NCBI GenBank assembly: GCA_002317435.1
Contig: DCIQ01000124.1
Coordinates: 846 to 11,170, forward strand
DNA length: 10,325 nt
DNA from: Bacteroidales bacterium UBA1722
Lineage (GTDB): Bacteria; Bacteroidota; Bacteroidia; Bacteroidales; UBA932
Direction: 5' to 3'
The number at the start of each line of letters is the position of its first letter. The first letter of the stretch is position 1. A model generated the notes under the pieces. That model was not told where the DNA came from and ran no database searches. It was given only the letters and a program-made list of their open reading frames with translations. A program made the translations under genes and the position numbers. Below are positions 1-7,035 of this stretch, piece after piece.

Positions 1-221
1 GGACTCTTGATGACCTGTCCGGCGTTCAGTATCTTCTCCCGGGTATGCCCGCCCTCTTCATAGGGAATACCATAACTGTCCAGCCGTTTCCTGACGACAT
101 CCTTCAGCATGCCGCTGTCGGAGAGGAACACGTTGAATCCTTTTACCTTGGCCAGCACTGCGGCACCCATTCCGCTTTCTCCGCCGCCGAGCACTGCGAT
201 ACGATTATTGACTGTCTCCAT
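1..221 (-). CDS. murD: UDP-N-acetylmuramoyl-L-alanine:D-glutamate ligase MurD (N-terminal part, cut by window edge)
   Basis: MurD is the cytoplasmic ATP-dependent ligase that adds D-glutamate to UDP-MurNAc-L-Ala, before the MurE step. Only the first 73 codons are present; the rest lies beyond position 1. The translation begins METVNNRIAVLGGGESG and continues with GAAVLAKVKGF, the glycine-rich nucleotide-binding start of the Rossmann-like N-terminal domain that holds the UMP part of the substrate. A SDS segment and an EEGGHT segment follow at the spacing expected for MurD. The ATG (219-221) lies 3 bp after the mraY stop, with a purine-rich stretch (AGATAGG) just upstream inside mraY. MurD is chosen over the other Mur ligases from the N-terminal sequence and from its usual place directly after mraY. 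The ATP-binding GKT motif and the C-terminal domain cannot be checked here. Confidence 0.9.
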   Translation of the reverse strand, partial: METVNNRIAVLGGGESGMGAAVLAKVKGFNVFLSDSGMLKDVVRKRLDSYGIPYEEGGHTREKILNAGQVIKS

Positions 222-224
222 AAC

Positions 225-1478
225 CTATCTTATTTTTAACGTTACTATGGTAAGCACGGCGAGGATGATCCCCACCAGCCAGAATCTCATCACTATCTTG
301 GCTTCGTGATGGGGACAGGCCGGTGAATTGATGGCAGCCTCGATGCCTTGTTTTTCGAAATGGTGATGCAGGGGGGCCATCCGGAACACCCTGCGGCCCT
401 TTCCGTATTTCTTCTTGGTATATTTGAACCATCCTCGCTGGATTATCACCGAGAGAGCCTCCGTCAGGAATATCCCGCAGAGGATGGGGAGCAGGAGCTC
501 CTTCTTTATCAGGATGGAAGCCACACCGATAATCCCTCCCAGGCACAGACTTCCGGTATCACCCATAAATATCTGGGCCGGATACGAATTGAACCACAGG
601 AATCCCATGAGCGCTCCGAAAAGGGTGGCCATGAAGAAGGCCACTTCCCCGGTGTCGGGAATGTACATTATGTTCAGGTAGTCCGCGTATATGACGTTTC
701 CGGAGAGGTATGCGAGGATACCGAGAGTCACCGCCACTATGGCCGAAGTCCCTGCACAGAGACCGTCCTTTCCGTCCGTGAGGTTCGCTCCGTTCGAGAC
801 CGCCGTGATGATGAACACTATCAGCACGATATAGAGGATGAACTCAAGTATTTGCGACAGCGGGCCCTCTCCCGGGACAAGCCATCTGTAGTTGAATTCA
901 TTTCCCTTGAAGAAGGGGATGGTGGTAAGCATCTTCTCTCCTACGCCCAGATCGGGATGGAAACAGATGGTCCCCGCCACTATAAGTCCCAGAGCCACCT
1001 GTCCGATTATCTTGAACCGGCCGGAGAGACCGCCCTTTTCGGTGGCGGATACGGGCTTGTCGGAGATAAGATAGAGAAACCCCTTCTTTCTGCCGCGGAT
1101 TTCCCGGCCGTGTATTTTCAGATAATCGTCCAGATAACCCAGCAGACCCAGCCATAGGGTGGTCAGAATCAGCAGCTGGTTATAAACGTTGGTCAAGTCG
1201 CCGAACAGGAACACGGGGACCAGCACCGACAGAATTATGAGCAGGCCTCCCATTGAAGGTACTCCCTCCTTCAGATTCTCTCCGCTGACACCAAGTTTCC
1301 GCTGCTCTTCCATATTGTTCCTGCCCTTGAGCCTCCCGATTACCGGCATCCCGAAGCACAGGGATATCAATATGGCGGCGACGGCACCGAGCATGGCCCT
1401 GAAGGAGATGTACTGCATCAGTCCCGAGCCCGGAAAATCGAAGAGTCCGTCCAGATATTTTATCAGATGGTATATCAT
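225..1478 (-). CDS. mraY: Phospho-N-acetylmuramoyl-pentapeptide-transferase MraY
   Basis: MraY is the polytopic inner-membrane enzyme that transfers phospho-MurNAc-pentapeptide from UDP to undecaprenyl phosphate, making lipid I. The 417-residue product has several hydrophobic membrane segments and the family signatures: PSMGG near residues 74-78, the DD pair at 117-118 in GYLDDYLK, NLTDGKDGL with D235, GDTGSL at 306-311 and the HHH cluster at 371-373 in PLHHHFE. It is longer than the roughly 360-residue proteobacterial enzymes. The extra length includes a segment around residues 176-206 and an extra stretch near residues 379-389, just before KIVMRFW. The ATG overlaps the murE stop by 4 bp (ATGA), which points to translational coupling. 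The stop is TAG, and murD begins 3 bp later. The motifs make the identification secure. Confidence 0.97.
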   Translation of the reverse strand: MIYHLIKYLDGLFDFPGSGLMQYISFRAMLGAVAAILISLCFGMPVIGRLKGRNNMEEQRKLGVSGENLKEGVPSMGGLLIILSVLVPVFLFGDLTNVYNQLLILTTLWLGLLGYLDDYLKIHGREIRGRKKGFLYLISDKPVSATEKGGLSGRFKIIGQVALGLIVAGTICFHPDLGVGEKMLTTIPFFKGNEFNYRWLVPGEGPLSQILEFILYIVLIVFIITAVSNGANLTDGKDGLCAGTSAIVAVTLGILAYLSGNVIYADYLNIMYIPDTGEVAFFMATLFGALMGFLWFNSYPAQIFMGDTGSLCLGGIIGVASILIKKELLLPILCGIFLTEALSVIIQRGWFKYTKKKYGKGRRVFRMAPLHHHFEKQGIEAAINSPACPHHEAKIVMRFWLVGIILAVLTIVTLKIR

Positions 1479-2947
1479 ATCGCTTTGGCTGTTTCATCGA
1501 AATAGTCCCTGACGATCTCACGGTCGTCGAAATGGGATTTCACTCCGTTTATTATCTGATAATCCTCATGTCCTTTTCCGGCGATGAGGACTATGGCTCC
1601 CCGCGGGGATGTCATCAGTGCCGTACGGATGGCTTCCCTGCGGTCTGTGATGAAAATGGTCTTCGAAAGGTCACTTCCGGAGAGCCCTGTCTTCATATCC
1701 GCGATGATGGCTTCCGGAGCCTCGAAACGCGGATTGTCGGAAGTTATTATCATCCTGTCGGCGTATTGTGCTCCTATGGCGGCCATCTCCGGACGTTTGG
1801 TCCTGTCGCGGTTACCGCCGCAGCCGAATACCGCCACCAGCGGACATCCGGAAGATATCTCTTTCAGGGTCTTCAGAACGTTTTCGAGGGCATCGGGCGT
1901 ATGGGCATAGTCGATGACGGCCGTAAGGTCGTTACCTCCCCTTATGTATTCGAGCCTTCCGGACACCGCTTCCAGCGAACTTATGATTCTGAGACTCTCC
2001 TCCCGGTCAGCTCCGAGCAGACAGGCGGTGCCATATACCGCCGCGATGTTATGGGCATTGTGTGCTCCTATGAACCGTGTCCACACCTGCTGGCCGTCCA
2101 AGTCCAGAAGCGAGCCTTCCAGACTCTTTTCCATTATCCTGACATTGAAATCGGCCTTCTTCATCCCCGAATATGTATATACTCGGGAAGATGTGTTCTG
2201 CACCATTATCGAGCCGTTGCGGTCATCGCTGTTTATGAGGGAGAAAGAGCCCTTCGGGAGCATATCGAACAGAAGTTTCTTGCACCTTATGTATTCTGAG
2301 AAGGTCTTGTGATAGTCCAGATGGTCGTGGGTTATGTTGGTGAAGACGGCCCCGCGGAAATGCAGCCCGGCCACGCGGTTCTGGTCCAGGGAGTGGGAAC
2401 TTACCTCCATGAAGCAGTACTGGCATCCCGCTCTCAGCATCTCATCCAGCAGGCTGTTTATGGTGATGGGGTCCTGTGTCGTATTGGTGGTCGGATAGGA
2501 CTTGTCTTCCACATAGTTCATTATGGTGGAGAGCAGGCCGCATCCATATCCCATCTTCGTGAACAGTCTGTAGAGGAGGGTGGCGATGGTGGTCTTGCCG
2601 TTGGTCCCGGTGACTCCCACCAGATTTATCCTGCGGCTGGGATGGCGGTAGAAATTGTCGGCTATCAGAGCCATCGCGTACCGGGTGTCTTCCAGCAGGT
2701 ATCCGGTCACTCCCAGTTCGCTGATGAGAGTGCCGTATGCACTGTCCTGATATGCCACGGCGACAGCTCCGTTCTCTACGGCTTTGCGGATATATTCGTG
2801 TCCGTCGGAATCATATCCCCTGACGGCGATGAAGAGACTTCCGGGAAGACATTTCCTGGAGTCGCATCTTATGGAGGAAATCTCCAGGTCTGCGGCTGTA
2901 AGTCCTCCTGCCACGGGGACGTTTTCGAATATGATCGATGCTTTCAT
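1475..2947 (-). CDS. murE: UDP-N-acetylmuramoyl-L-alanyl-D-glutamate--2,6-diaminopimelate ligase MurE
   Basis: MurE is the cytoplasmic ATP-dependent ligase that adds the third stem-peptide residue to UDP-MurNAc-L-Ala-D-Glu. The 490-residue product has the three Mur ligase domains: an N-terminal UDP-binding domain with the CDSR segment (28-31), a central ATPase domain with the P-loop GTNGKTT (114-120), and a C-terminal domain. The TTNTTQDP segment (153-160) and EVSSHSLDQ (181-189) are typical of MurE. K223 in the KKLLF segment is the likely carbamylated lysine. The DNPR motif (404-407) followed by GKGHE (457-461) is the known signature for meso-diaminopimelate, so the cell wall is probably mDAP type. 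Its ATG directly abuts the ftsI stop with no gap, and its stop overlaps the mraY start by 4 bp. Confidence 0.97.
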   Translation of the reverse strand: MKASIIFENVPVAGGLTAADLEISSIRCDSRKCLPGSLFIAVRGYDSDGHEYIRKAVENGAVAVAYQDSAYGTLISELGVTGYLLEDTRYAMALIADNFYRHPSRRINLVGVTGTNGKTTIATLLYRLFTKMGYGCGLLSTIMNYVEDKSYPTTNTTQDPITINSLLDEMLRAGCQYCFMEVSSHSLDQNRVAGLHFRGAVFTNITHDHLDYHKTFSEYIRCKKLLFDMLPKGSFSLINSDDRNGSIMVQNTSSRVYTYSGMKKADFNVRIMEKSLEGSLLDLDGQQVWTRFIGAHNAHNIAAVYGTACLLGADREESLRIISSLEAVSGRLEYIRGGNDLTAVIDYAHTPDALENVLKTLKEISSGCPLVAVFGCGGNRDRTKRPEMAAIGAQYADRMIITSDNPRFEAPEAIIADMKTGLSGSDLSKTIFITDRREAIRTALMTSPRGAIVLIAGKGHEDYQIINGVKSHFDDREIVRDYFDETAKAI

Positions 2948-5116
2948 CTATTTCAGTGTCAATATGGTTCTGGTATTGTATTCCGTCCCGGCGCCGGGAG
3001 CGGGGTCCTGTGTCTGTACCCGTCCGTGTCCTGTGAACGACACCTTATATCCTTCGTTTTCGAGCAGATATATGGCATCCCTGAGACCCATCCCCCGGAC
3101 ATCCGGCATCACCCCTTTCTCTACGGCCAGTTCGGAGATGAGATGTCTGCCGCTCGAATCCCTTCCCTCCGAAGTGATCCATCCGGTCTCTTTATCTGCT
3201 GCGGGAACACCTTCCAGAGCCAGTGCGTGGAGGGCGGCGTTCAGACCGGAAATCCTCCCGGCGGCGATGGACGGCCTGTCCGGAGAGACCACCCCTTCGG
3301 GCCGCAGCGGCTCGGACCAGTCGGCGTGGGTGGCGTATATCGCGTCCGCCACTTTCTTGAATACCGGCCCGGCCCAGGATGCGCCGTAGTAGTTCCCCTT
3401 CGTCTTTCCGGTGTAGAGGACCACTATGCACGAATACTGCGGGTCCTCCGACGGGAAGAAACCTGCCAGGGACGCCTGGTGTATCCTATTGCCGGCGGCA
3501 TCCTTATATACCATATTCTTACCGTCGCGGAAAGCCATCTGCGCGGTACCGGTCTTGCCGGAGACATGGTAACGGTCGTTATCCAGTATCTTGCCCGTGC
3601 CGTCGGTGATGACTCCGCGGAGGGCCTTCTTGGCTTCGGCGATGGTCTTTTTCGAGCAGATGGAGGCACAGATGACCGTAGGCTCGAACGTCTCTATGTC
3701 CATTCCGTCCTTCGAGAATGCCTCCACCAGGTACGGCTTCATCATTTTGCCTTCGTTGGCCACCGCATTATAGAAGGTGAGAGTGTGCAGGGGGGTAAGC
3801 ATCACACCGTATCCGATACCCATCATCGGGAGGGTGGTTTCGCTCCAGACGCCGTCCCCGGGAGCGTGGAATGTGGAAGAAGCGTCTTCGCCTATCTCCA
3901 GATTCAGTTTGTCACCCAGTTTCATGCTGTGGATTCTTTCCAGATAGGCGTTCGGGTTCTTTTCGTAGTATCTTACCGCCAATTGGCTGAAAGCCACGTT
4001 CGAGGAGTGCTCGAAAGCCGTTTTTACCGTCATCTTCCCGTATCCTCCAGCCCGGGTGTCGGAAAACTTGGTCTGGCTCTTTCCGTACCTCCATTCACCG
4101 TTGAAACCGTCCACGGGGGTGTCGAGGGTAGCGTATCCGTCCTCCAGAATGGCCAGCAGGCAGCTCAGTTTCAGGGTGGAACCGGGTTCCGTGGGATGCC
4201 CGGTCGCGTAATTGTACGATTCGGTGAATTTTCCGCCGGACTCCCTCTTGAGATTCGCCAGAGCGCGGACGGCTCCAGTGTGGACATCCATCACTATCAC
4301 GCATCCCCCCTCCAGCTCGGGTGATTCGAGGAGCTGCTCCCGGAGGGCTTTCTCCGAGGCTTCCTGAATACTGAGATCTATGGTGGTGCGGATATCGATA
4401 CCGTCCACCGCCGGGGTGTATTTTATCCCCTGCACGGGAATCCATCTTCCCTCGGCCTGTCTCTGGTATTTTCTGGATCCTTCGGTGCCGCGCAGGCGCA
4501 CGTCGAAACTTTTTTCCAGACCGGAACCCTCCCCGAGGGAATTTATCGAGCCCACCACCTTGCGTGCCAGAGTCCCGTACGGGTGTTCTCTCTTGTCCTC
4601 CTGCTCTATAATCCTGCCTCCACCGAATTCACCGGCGCTCAATATGGGGAACGTCTTGAGCCTTTCCACTTCGGAATAGGTCAGGGCCCGGTCACCCAGA
4701 GGGGCATACCGTCTGTTGTATCTGGATTTTCCGTCTTTTTTCAACTTCCCTTCACGGTACATGTTCAGATGCTTCCTGTATTCCTTTCCGCTGCGGTCCC
4801 CGAAGAGGGCGGACAGACTGTCCGCGAGGGCTTCGTAATGATTCCGGAACATGGTGTCGGACTGCACCGTCAGGTCCATGTATATTTTGTAATAAGTGAT
4901 GCTCTCTGCCAGAGGTTTCCCGTCGAAGGAGAGAATGCTTCCTCTGGAAGGAATCAGTTTTCTGGTCTGGTATCCATTCTCTTCGTGATATATCTCTTCC
5001 GCGAAGAACTGAAGATAGATTATCCTCGCGCATACACCAAGCATCACCAGCATGCTAAGGCGGATGAACTGGATGAATGTCCGGACGAATCGTTTGGTTC
5101 TTTCCTGTTCTGTCAT
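2948..5116 (-). CDS. ftsI: Class B penicillin-binding protein (FtsI/PBP3-type transpeptidase) with C-terminal PASTA-like domain
   Basis: This is a D,D-transpeptidase that crosslinks septal peptidoglycan as part of the divisome. With the ATG start used here it has 722 residues. It shows a basic N-terminus, one membrane span around residues 15-37, and a PBP dimerisation region from about residue 48 with the SRG motif near 57-59. The transpeptidase domain carries all three active-site motifs: STLK with nucleophile S313, SSN at 371-373, and KTG at 521-523. The last roughly 50 residues (from VMPDVRGMGL) look like one PASTA domain, a known arrangement for FtsI/SpoVD-type PBPs. Start choice: a TTG at 5120-5122 overlaps the ftsL stop (TTGA) and would add two residues. 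The in-frame ATG at 5114-5116, 2 bp after that stop, is equally plausible, and no clear ribosome-binding site decides. The stop TAG touches the murE start. Position between ftsL and murE supports FtsI over the elongation enzyme PBP2. Confidence 0.95.
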   Translation of the reverse strand: MTEQERTKRFVRTFIQFIRLSMLVMLGVCARIIYLQFFAEEIYHEENGYQTRKLIPSRGSILSFDGKPLAESITYYKIYMDLTVQSDTMFRNHYEALADSLSALFGDRSGKEYRKHLNMYREGKLKKDGKSRYNRRYAPLGDRALTYSEVERLKTFPILSAGEFGGGRIIEQEDKREHPYGTLARKVVGSINSLGEGSGLEKSFDVRLRGTEGSRKYQRQAEGRWIPVQGIKYTPAVDGIDIRTTIDLSIQEASEKALREQLLESPELEGGCVIVMDVHTGAVRALANLKRESGGKFTESYNYATGHPTEPGSTLKLSCLLAILEDGYATLDTPVDGFNGEWRYGKSQTKFSDTRAGGYGKMTVKTAFEHSSNVAFSQLAVRYYEKNPNAYLERIHSMKLGDKLNLEIGEDASSTFHAPGDGVWSETTLPMMGIGYGVMLTPLHTLTFYNAVANEGKMMKPYLVEAFSKDGMDIETFEPTVICASICSKKTIAEAKKALRGVITDGTGKILDNDRYHVSGKTGTAQMAFRDGKNMVYKDAAGNRIHQASLAGFFPSEDPQYSCIVVLYTGKTKGNYYGASWAGPVFKKVADAIYATHADWSEPLRPEGVVSPDRPSIAAGRISGLNAALHALALEGVPAADKETGWITSEGRDSSGRHLISELAVEKGVMPDVRGMGLRDAIYLLENEGYKVSFTGHGRVQTQDPAPGAGTEYNTRTILTLK

Positions 5117-5118
5117 GG

Positions 5119-5448
5119 TCAATATGCTGCAGTTTCTTCGGTTATGGTTACAGGCGGGGTCAGGGGCGGACGGAGGGACGAGCCTGTCTTTTCAAGCAGT
5201 CTCGTCGTCTCCTTTATGGTGGTCAGCTCGTGATATTCCGAGCGCCGTGTGGTATAGTCGGTCTTCAGCTCTTTTATCACCTGATTGTTTTCTATTATGG
5301 TCATCGAGGTGTCGTCCACCTTGTAATGGAGCGTAATGTACAGCATTACCAGTGCGAAGACATAGATGACCAGTTTCCAGTGTCTGGCCAGCATCACCAG
5401 GTATTTCCCCTGGAACAGTCCCGGAAGTATGCGCTTTCTCTCACTCAT
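5119..5448 (-). CDS. ftsL: FtsL-like cell division protein
   Basis: This small bitopic membrane protein of 109 residues is assigned mainly by architecture and position. It has a basic cytoplasmic N-terminus (residues 1-24, rich in K and R), one strongly hydrophobic span at about residues 25-41, and a polar periplasmic stretch (about 48-88) that could form a coiled coil. A proline-rich tail follows, containing RPPLTPP. FtsL acts with FtsB and FtsQ to recruit and activate FtsW/FtsI. Sequence conservation in FtsL is very low, so the name rests on its place between rsmH and ftsI, the standard dcw position. The start ATG overlaps the rsmH stop by 4 bp (ATGA), and its TGA lies 2 bp before the ftsI ATG. 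It is shaped like the FtsL proteins of Bacteroidales, but no catalytic motif exists to confirm it. Confidence 0.85.
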   Translation of the reverse strand: MSERKRILPGLFQGKYLVMLARHWKLVIYVFALVMLYITLHYKVDDTSMTIIENNQVIKELKTDYTTRRSEYHELTTIKETTRLLEKTGSSLRPPLTPPVTITEETAAY

Positions 5449-6374
5449 AGTTTTTCCGCTATCCTCAGTTTCGCGCTCCGGGCGCGGGTGTTTATACTTA
5501 TCTCTTCCTCAGAAGGGACGACGGGGCGTCTGTTCACTGCCCGGAACACGCTGCTGCGCACTCCGTGAATCAGAGCATACGGGTCCTCCCGCATATTCGG
5601 CCCTGCATCCGCGATGCGTCCTTCCTTTATGAAATTCTTCACCATCCTGTCCTCGAGAGAGTGATACGTGATTACGGACAGGATGCCTCCCGGTCTGAGG
5701 GATGCCGCCGCTCCGTAGAGGAAATGTTCAAGCGATGACATCTCCCCGTTCACTTCTATCCTCAGTGCCTGATATATTCTGGCCAGTGACTTGTGTCCGT
5801 TCACAGGAGGGAGGATGCTCTTGAGCGCGTCAGTCAGGTCCGCGCTGGTGACTATGGGGGATTTCTCGCGGGCGCGGCAGATGAGACTTGCGGCGCGCCG
5901 GCTGTGCTCCACTTCTCCGTACAGGAAGAGTATTCCGGCGATACGTTCTTCCGGGTATGTGTTCAGGACCTCCCCGGCGGTTATGCCTCCTCCGGTGTTC
6001 ATCCGCATGTCCAGGGACGATTCTTCGAAACGGAAGGAGAATCCTCTGCCGGAGGTGTCGAACTGGTGGGATGAAACTCCCAGATCCGCCAGAATGCCGT
6101 CCACGCTGTCCAGTCCGAGATATCTCACATAGTTCCTTATGAATCTGAAGTTATTGTGGACGGTATGTACCCTGGGGTCGTCGGGAGCGTTGGCCAGGGC
6201 ATCGGCGTCCCTGTCGAACACTATGAGACGGCCGTCCGGCCCCAGACGGGAGAGAATCTCCCGGGTGTGGCCTCCCCCCCCGAGCGTAGCGTCCACATAG
6301 ATGCCCGAGGGGTCTATGTTCAGCGCATCGACGCTCTCTTTCAGGAGAACAGGTGTATGATATGCTTCAGCCAT
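5445..6374 (-). CDS. rsmH: 16S rRNA (cytosine(1402)-N(4))-methyltransferase RsmH (MraW)
   Basis: RsmH is the SAM-dependent methyltransferase that modifies N4 of C1402 in the decoding centre of 16S rRNA. The 309-residue product starts with the family hallmark YHTPVLLKE (residues 5-13). The SAM-binding motif DATLGGGGHT (28-37) follows, then FDRD (53-56), ADLGVSS (96-102) and the FDTSGRGFSFR segment. Further family markers are YQALRIEVNGE (201-211), ITYHSLEDR (235-243) and RSAKLRIAE at the C-terminus. Length and motif order match full-length RsmH. The gene begins 19 bp after the mraZ stop, and its stop overlaps the ftsL ATG by 4 bp. The ATG at 6372-6374 is supported by the conserved N-terminal motif starting a few residues in. 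Confidence 0.97.
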   Translation of the reverse strand: MAEAYHTPVLLKESVDALNIDPSGIYVDATLGGGGHTREILSRLGPDGRLIVFDRDADALANAPDDPRVHTVHNNFRFIRNYVRYLGLDSVDGILADLGVSSHQFDTSGRGFSFRFEESSLDMRMNTGGGITAGEVLNTYPEERIAGILFLYGEVEHSRRAASLICRAREKSPIVTSADLTDALKSILPPVNGHKSLARIYQALRIEVNGEMSSLEHFLYGAAASLRPGGILSVITYHSLEDRMVKNFIKEGRIADAGPNMREDPYALIHGVRSSVFRAVNRRPVVPSEEEISINTRARSAKLRIAEKL

Positions 6375-6393
6375 AGTGTAACGGTATCCGGTT

Positions 6394-6846
6394 TCAATTC
6401 TGTCCGAGGAACTTTACCGTGAGTTCCGCTTCATCGGGGGAGGCTTCCGATTCGGCGTACAGCACTTCGGGTGCCCATAGCTCTATCTTGTGGTCCAAGC
6501 CCTTGAATATCACGTCCTTCTTTACGGAAATCTTTTCCAGAAGCGTCTTCGGGATGGTGATTCTGCCGAGTTTCGGGTCGGGTTCGACGAGAGCCCTGCC
6601 GTCCATATATTTCCTCCAGAACCTGTTGTGCTCGGGGAGGAACAGGTTCAGCCGGGACTTTATCTCTTCGGACATCCGTTCCCATTCGGAGTATGCGTAG
6701 ATGGTCAGACAAGGGTCGAAGGAGTCCTTTTTCACTATGAAGCGCATCGGCTCGCCCTCATCCATGACGGATTTGTAGGCGGAAGGGAAGACCAGTCTCC
6801 CCTTGTCGTCCAGTCTGGCTCTGAAATCTCCTACGAATTTTGCCAT
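6394..6846 (-). CDS. mraZ: Transcriptional regulator MraZ
   Basis: MraZ is a DNA-binding protein with two AbrB-like (SpoVT-AbrB) swapped-hairpin halves that controls its own dcw operon. It represses in E. coli and activates in at least one mycoplasma. The 150-residue product shows both half-motifs: FRARLDDKGRLVFP at about residues 8-21 and DPKLGRITIPK at about 90-100. The frame stays open further upstream to 7002, but the ATG at 6844-6846 gives the expected MAKFVGDFRA start. A more distal start would also place promoter-like and repeat sequence inside the gene. No strong Shine-Dalgarno is visible, as is common in Bacteroidota. It is the first gene of the leftward operon. The repeat array at 6931-6970 is a likely binding site for this protein. 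Confidence 0.95.
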   Translation of the reverse strand: MAKFVGDFRARLDDKGRLVFPSAYKSVMDEGEPMRFIVKKDSFDPCLTIYAYSEWERMSEEIKSRLNLFLPEHNRFWRKYMDGRALVEPDPKLGRITIPKTLLEKISVKKDVIFKGLDHKIELWAPEVLYAESEASPDEAELTVKFLGQN

Positions 6847-6917
6847 CTCAGCGTACGGTTCATCATTTATAGTCCGGCACCCCTTGCGGTACGGGATACC
6901 TATTATAATAACGGAGA

Positions 6918-6925
6918 CAAAATTA
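6918..6925 (-). promoter_or_regulatory. Putative -7 element of the mraZ/dcw promoter
   Basis: Read on the minus strand, TAATTTTG matches the Bacteroidota housekeeping -7 consensus TAnnTTTG exactly. Transcription would begin near position 6911, giving a leader of about 65 nt before the mraZ ATG. No good TTTG -33 element sits at the usual spacing. That region is occupied by the 10-bp repeat array, which fits a promoter dependent on or blocked by a bound regulator. The start site is inferred, not seen. Confidence 0.55.
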
Positions 6926-6930
6926 CTGAA

Positions 6931-6970
6931 AGTTTTTCCATTTTTTTCCATTTTATTACAAAGTTTTCCA
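6931..6970 (-). promoter_or_regulatory. Tandem 10-bp direct repeats, candidate MraZ operator
   Basis: On the minus strand, four consecutive 10-bp units begin at 6970, 6960, 6950 and 6940. They read TGGAAAACTT, TGTAATAAAA, TGGAAAAAAA and TGGAAAAACT. Three share TGGAAAA and the second is degenerate. Known MraZ operators are short direct repeats (TGGGN type in E. coli) at 10-bp period upstream of mraZ, so spacing, location and the leading TGG all fit. The array ends 5 bp upstream of the putative mraZ -7 element and also lies 4 bp from the putative -33 hexamer of the divergent peptidase gene. Binding by MraZ is inferred. Confidence 0.65.
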
Positions 6971-6974
6971 CAAT

Positions 6975-7009
6975 TTATTGTCAATTGTGCTCTGTATTCC
7001 ATACCTTTG
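6975..7009 (+). promoter_or_regulatory. Putative promoter of the M23 peptidase gene
   Basis: TACCTTTG at 7002-7009 is a perfect match to the Bacteroidota -7 consensus TAnnTTTG. Twenty-one bp upstream sits TTATTG (6975-6980), an acceptable -33 element. The predicted start near 7016 leaves a leader of about 20 nt before the ATG at 7036. A purine-rich run (GGAAGGAAG, 7013-7021) precedes the gene by about 14 nt and could assist ribosome binding. Confidence 0.6.
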
Positions 7010-7035
7010 TACGGAAGGAAGAAATCAGCGTCGTC

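Noticed and set aside
2309..4324. Long plus-strand open frame of 671 codons opposite murE and ftsI
   Set aside because: It is antisense to two unmistakable conserved genes, has no recognisable domain, and is explained by the codon bias of the GC-rich genes on the other strand.
6964..6972. TTTTCCACA, one mismatch from the DnaA box TTATCCACA
   Set aside because: It is a single site, it overlaps the first TGGAAAA repeat, and the 10-bp period of the array is better explained as an MraZ operator. No origin features surround it.
6847..7002. In-frame extension of mraZ to an upstream ATG at 7002, giving a 202-residue protein
   Set aside because: The extra residues do not resemble MraZ. The extension would cover the predicted mraZ promoter and the 10-bp repeats, while the ATG at 6846 gives the standard MraZ N-terminus and length.
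6490..7035. Upstream in-frame extension of the M23 peptidase gene on the plus strand
   Set aside because: The extension runs antisense through mraZ and across the divergent promoters. The start at 7036 directly precedes the membrane anchor and follows a good promoter.
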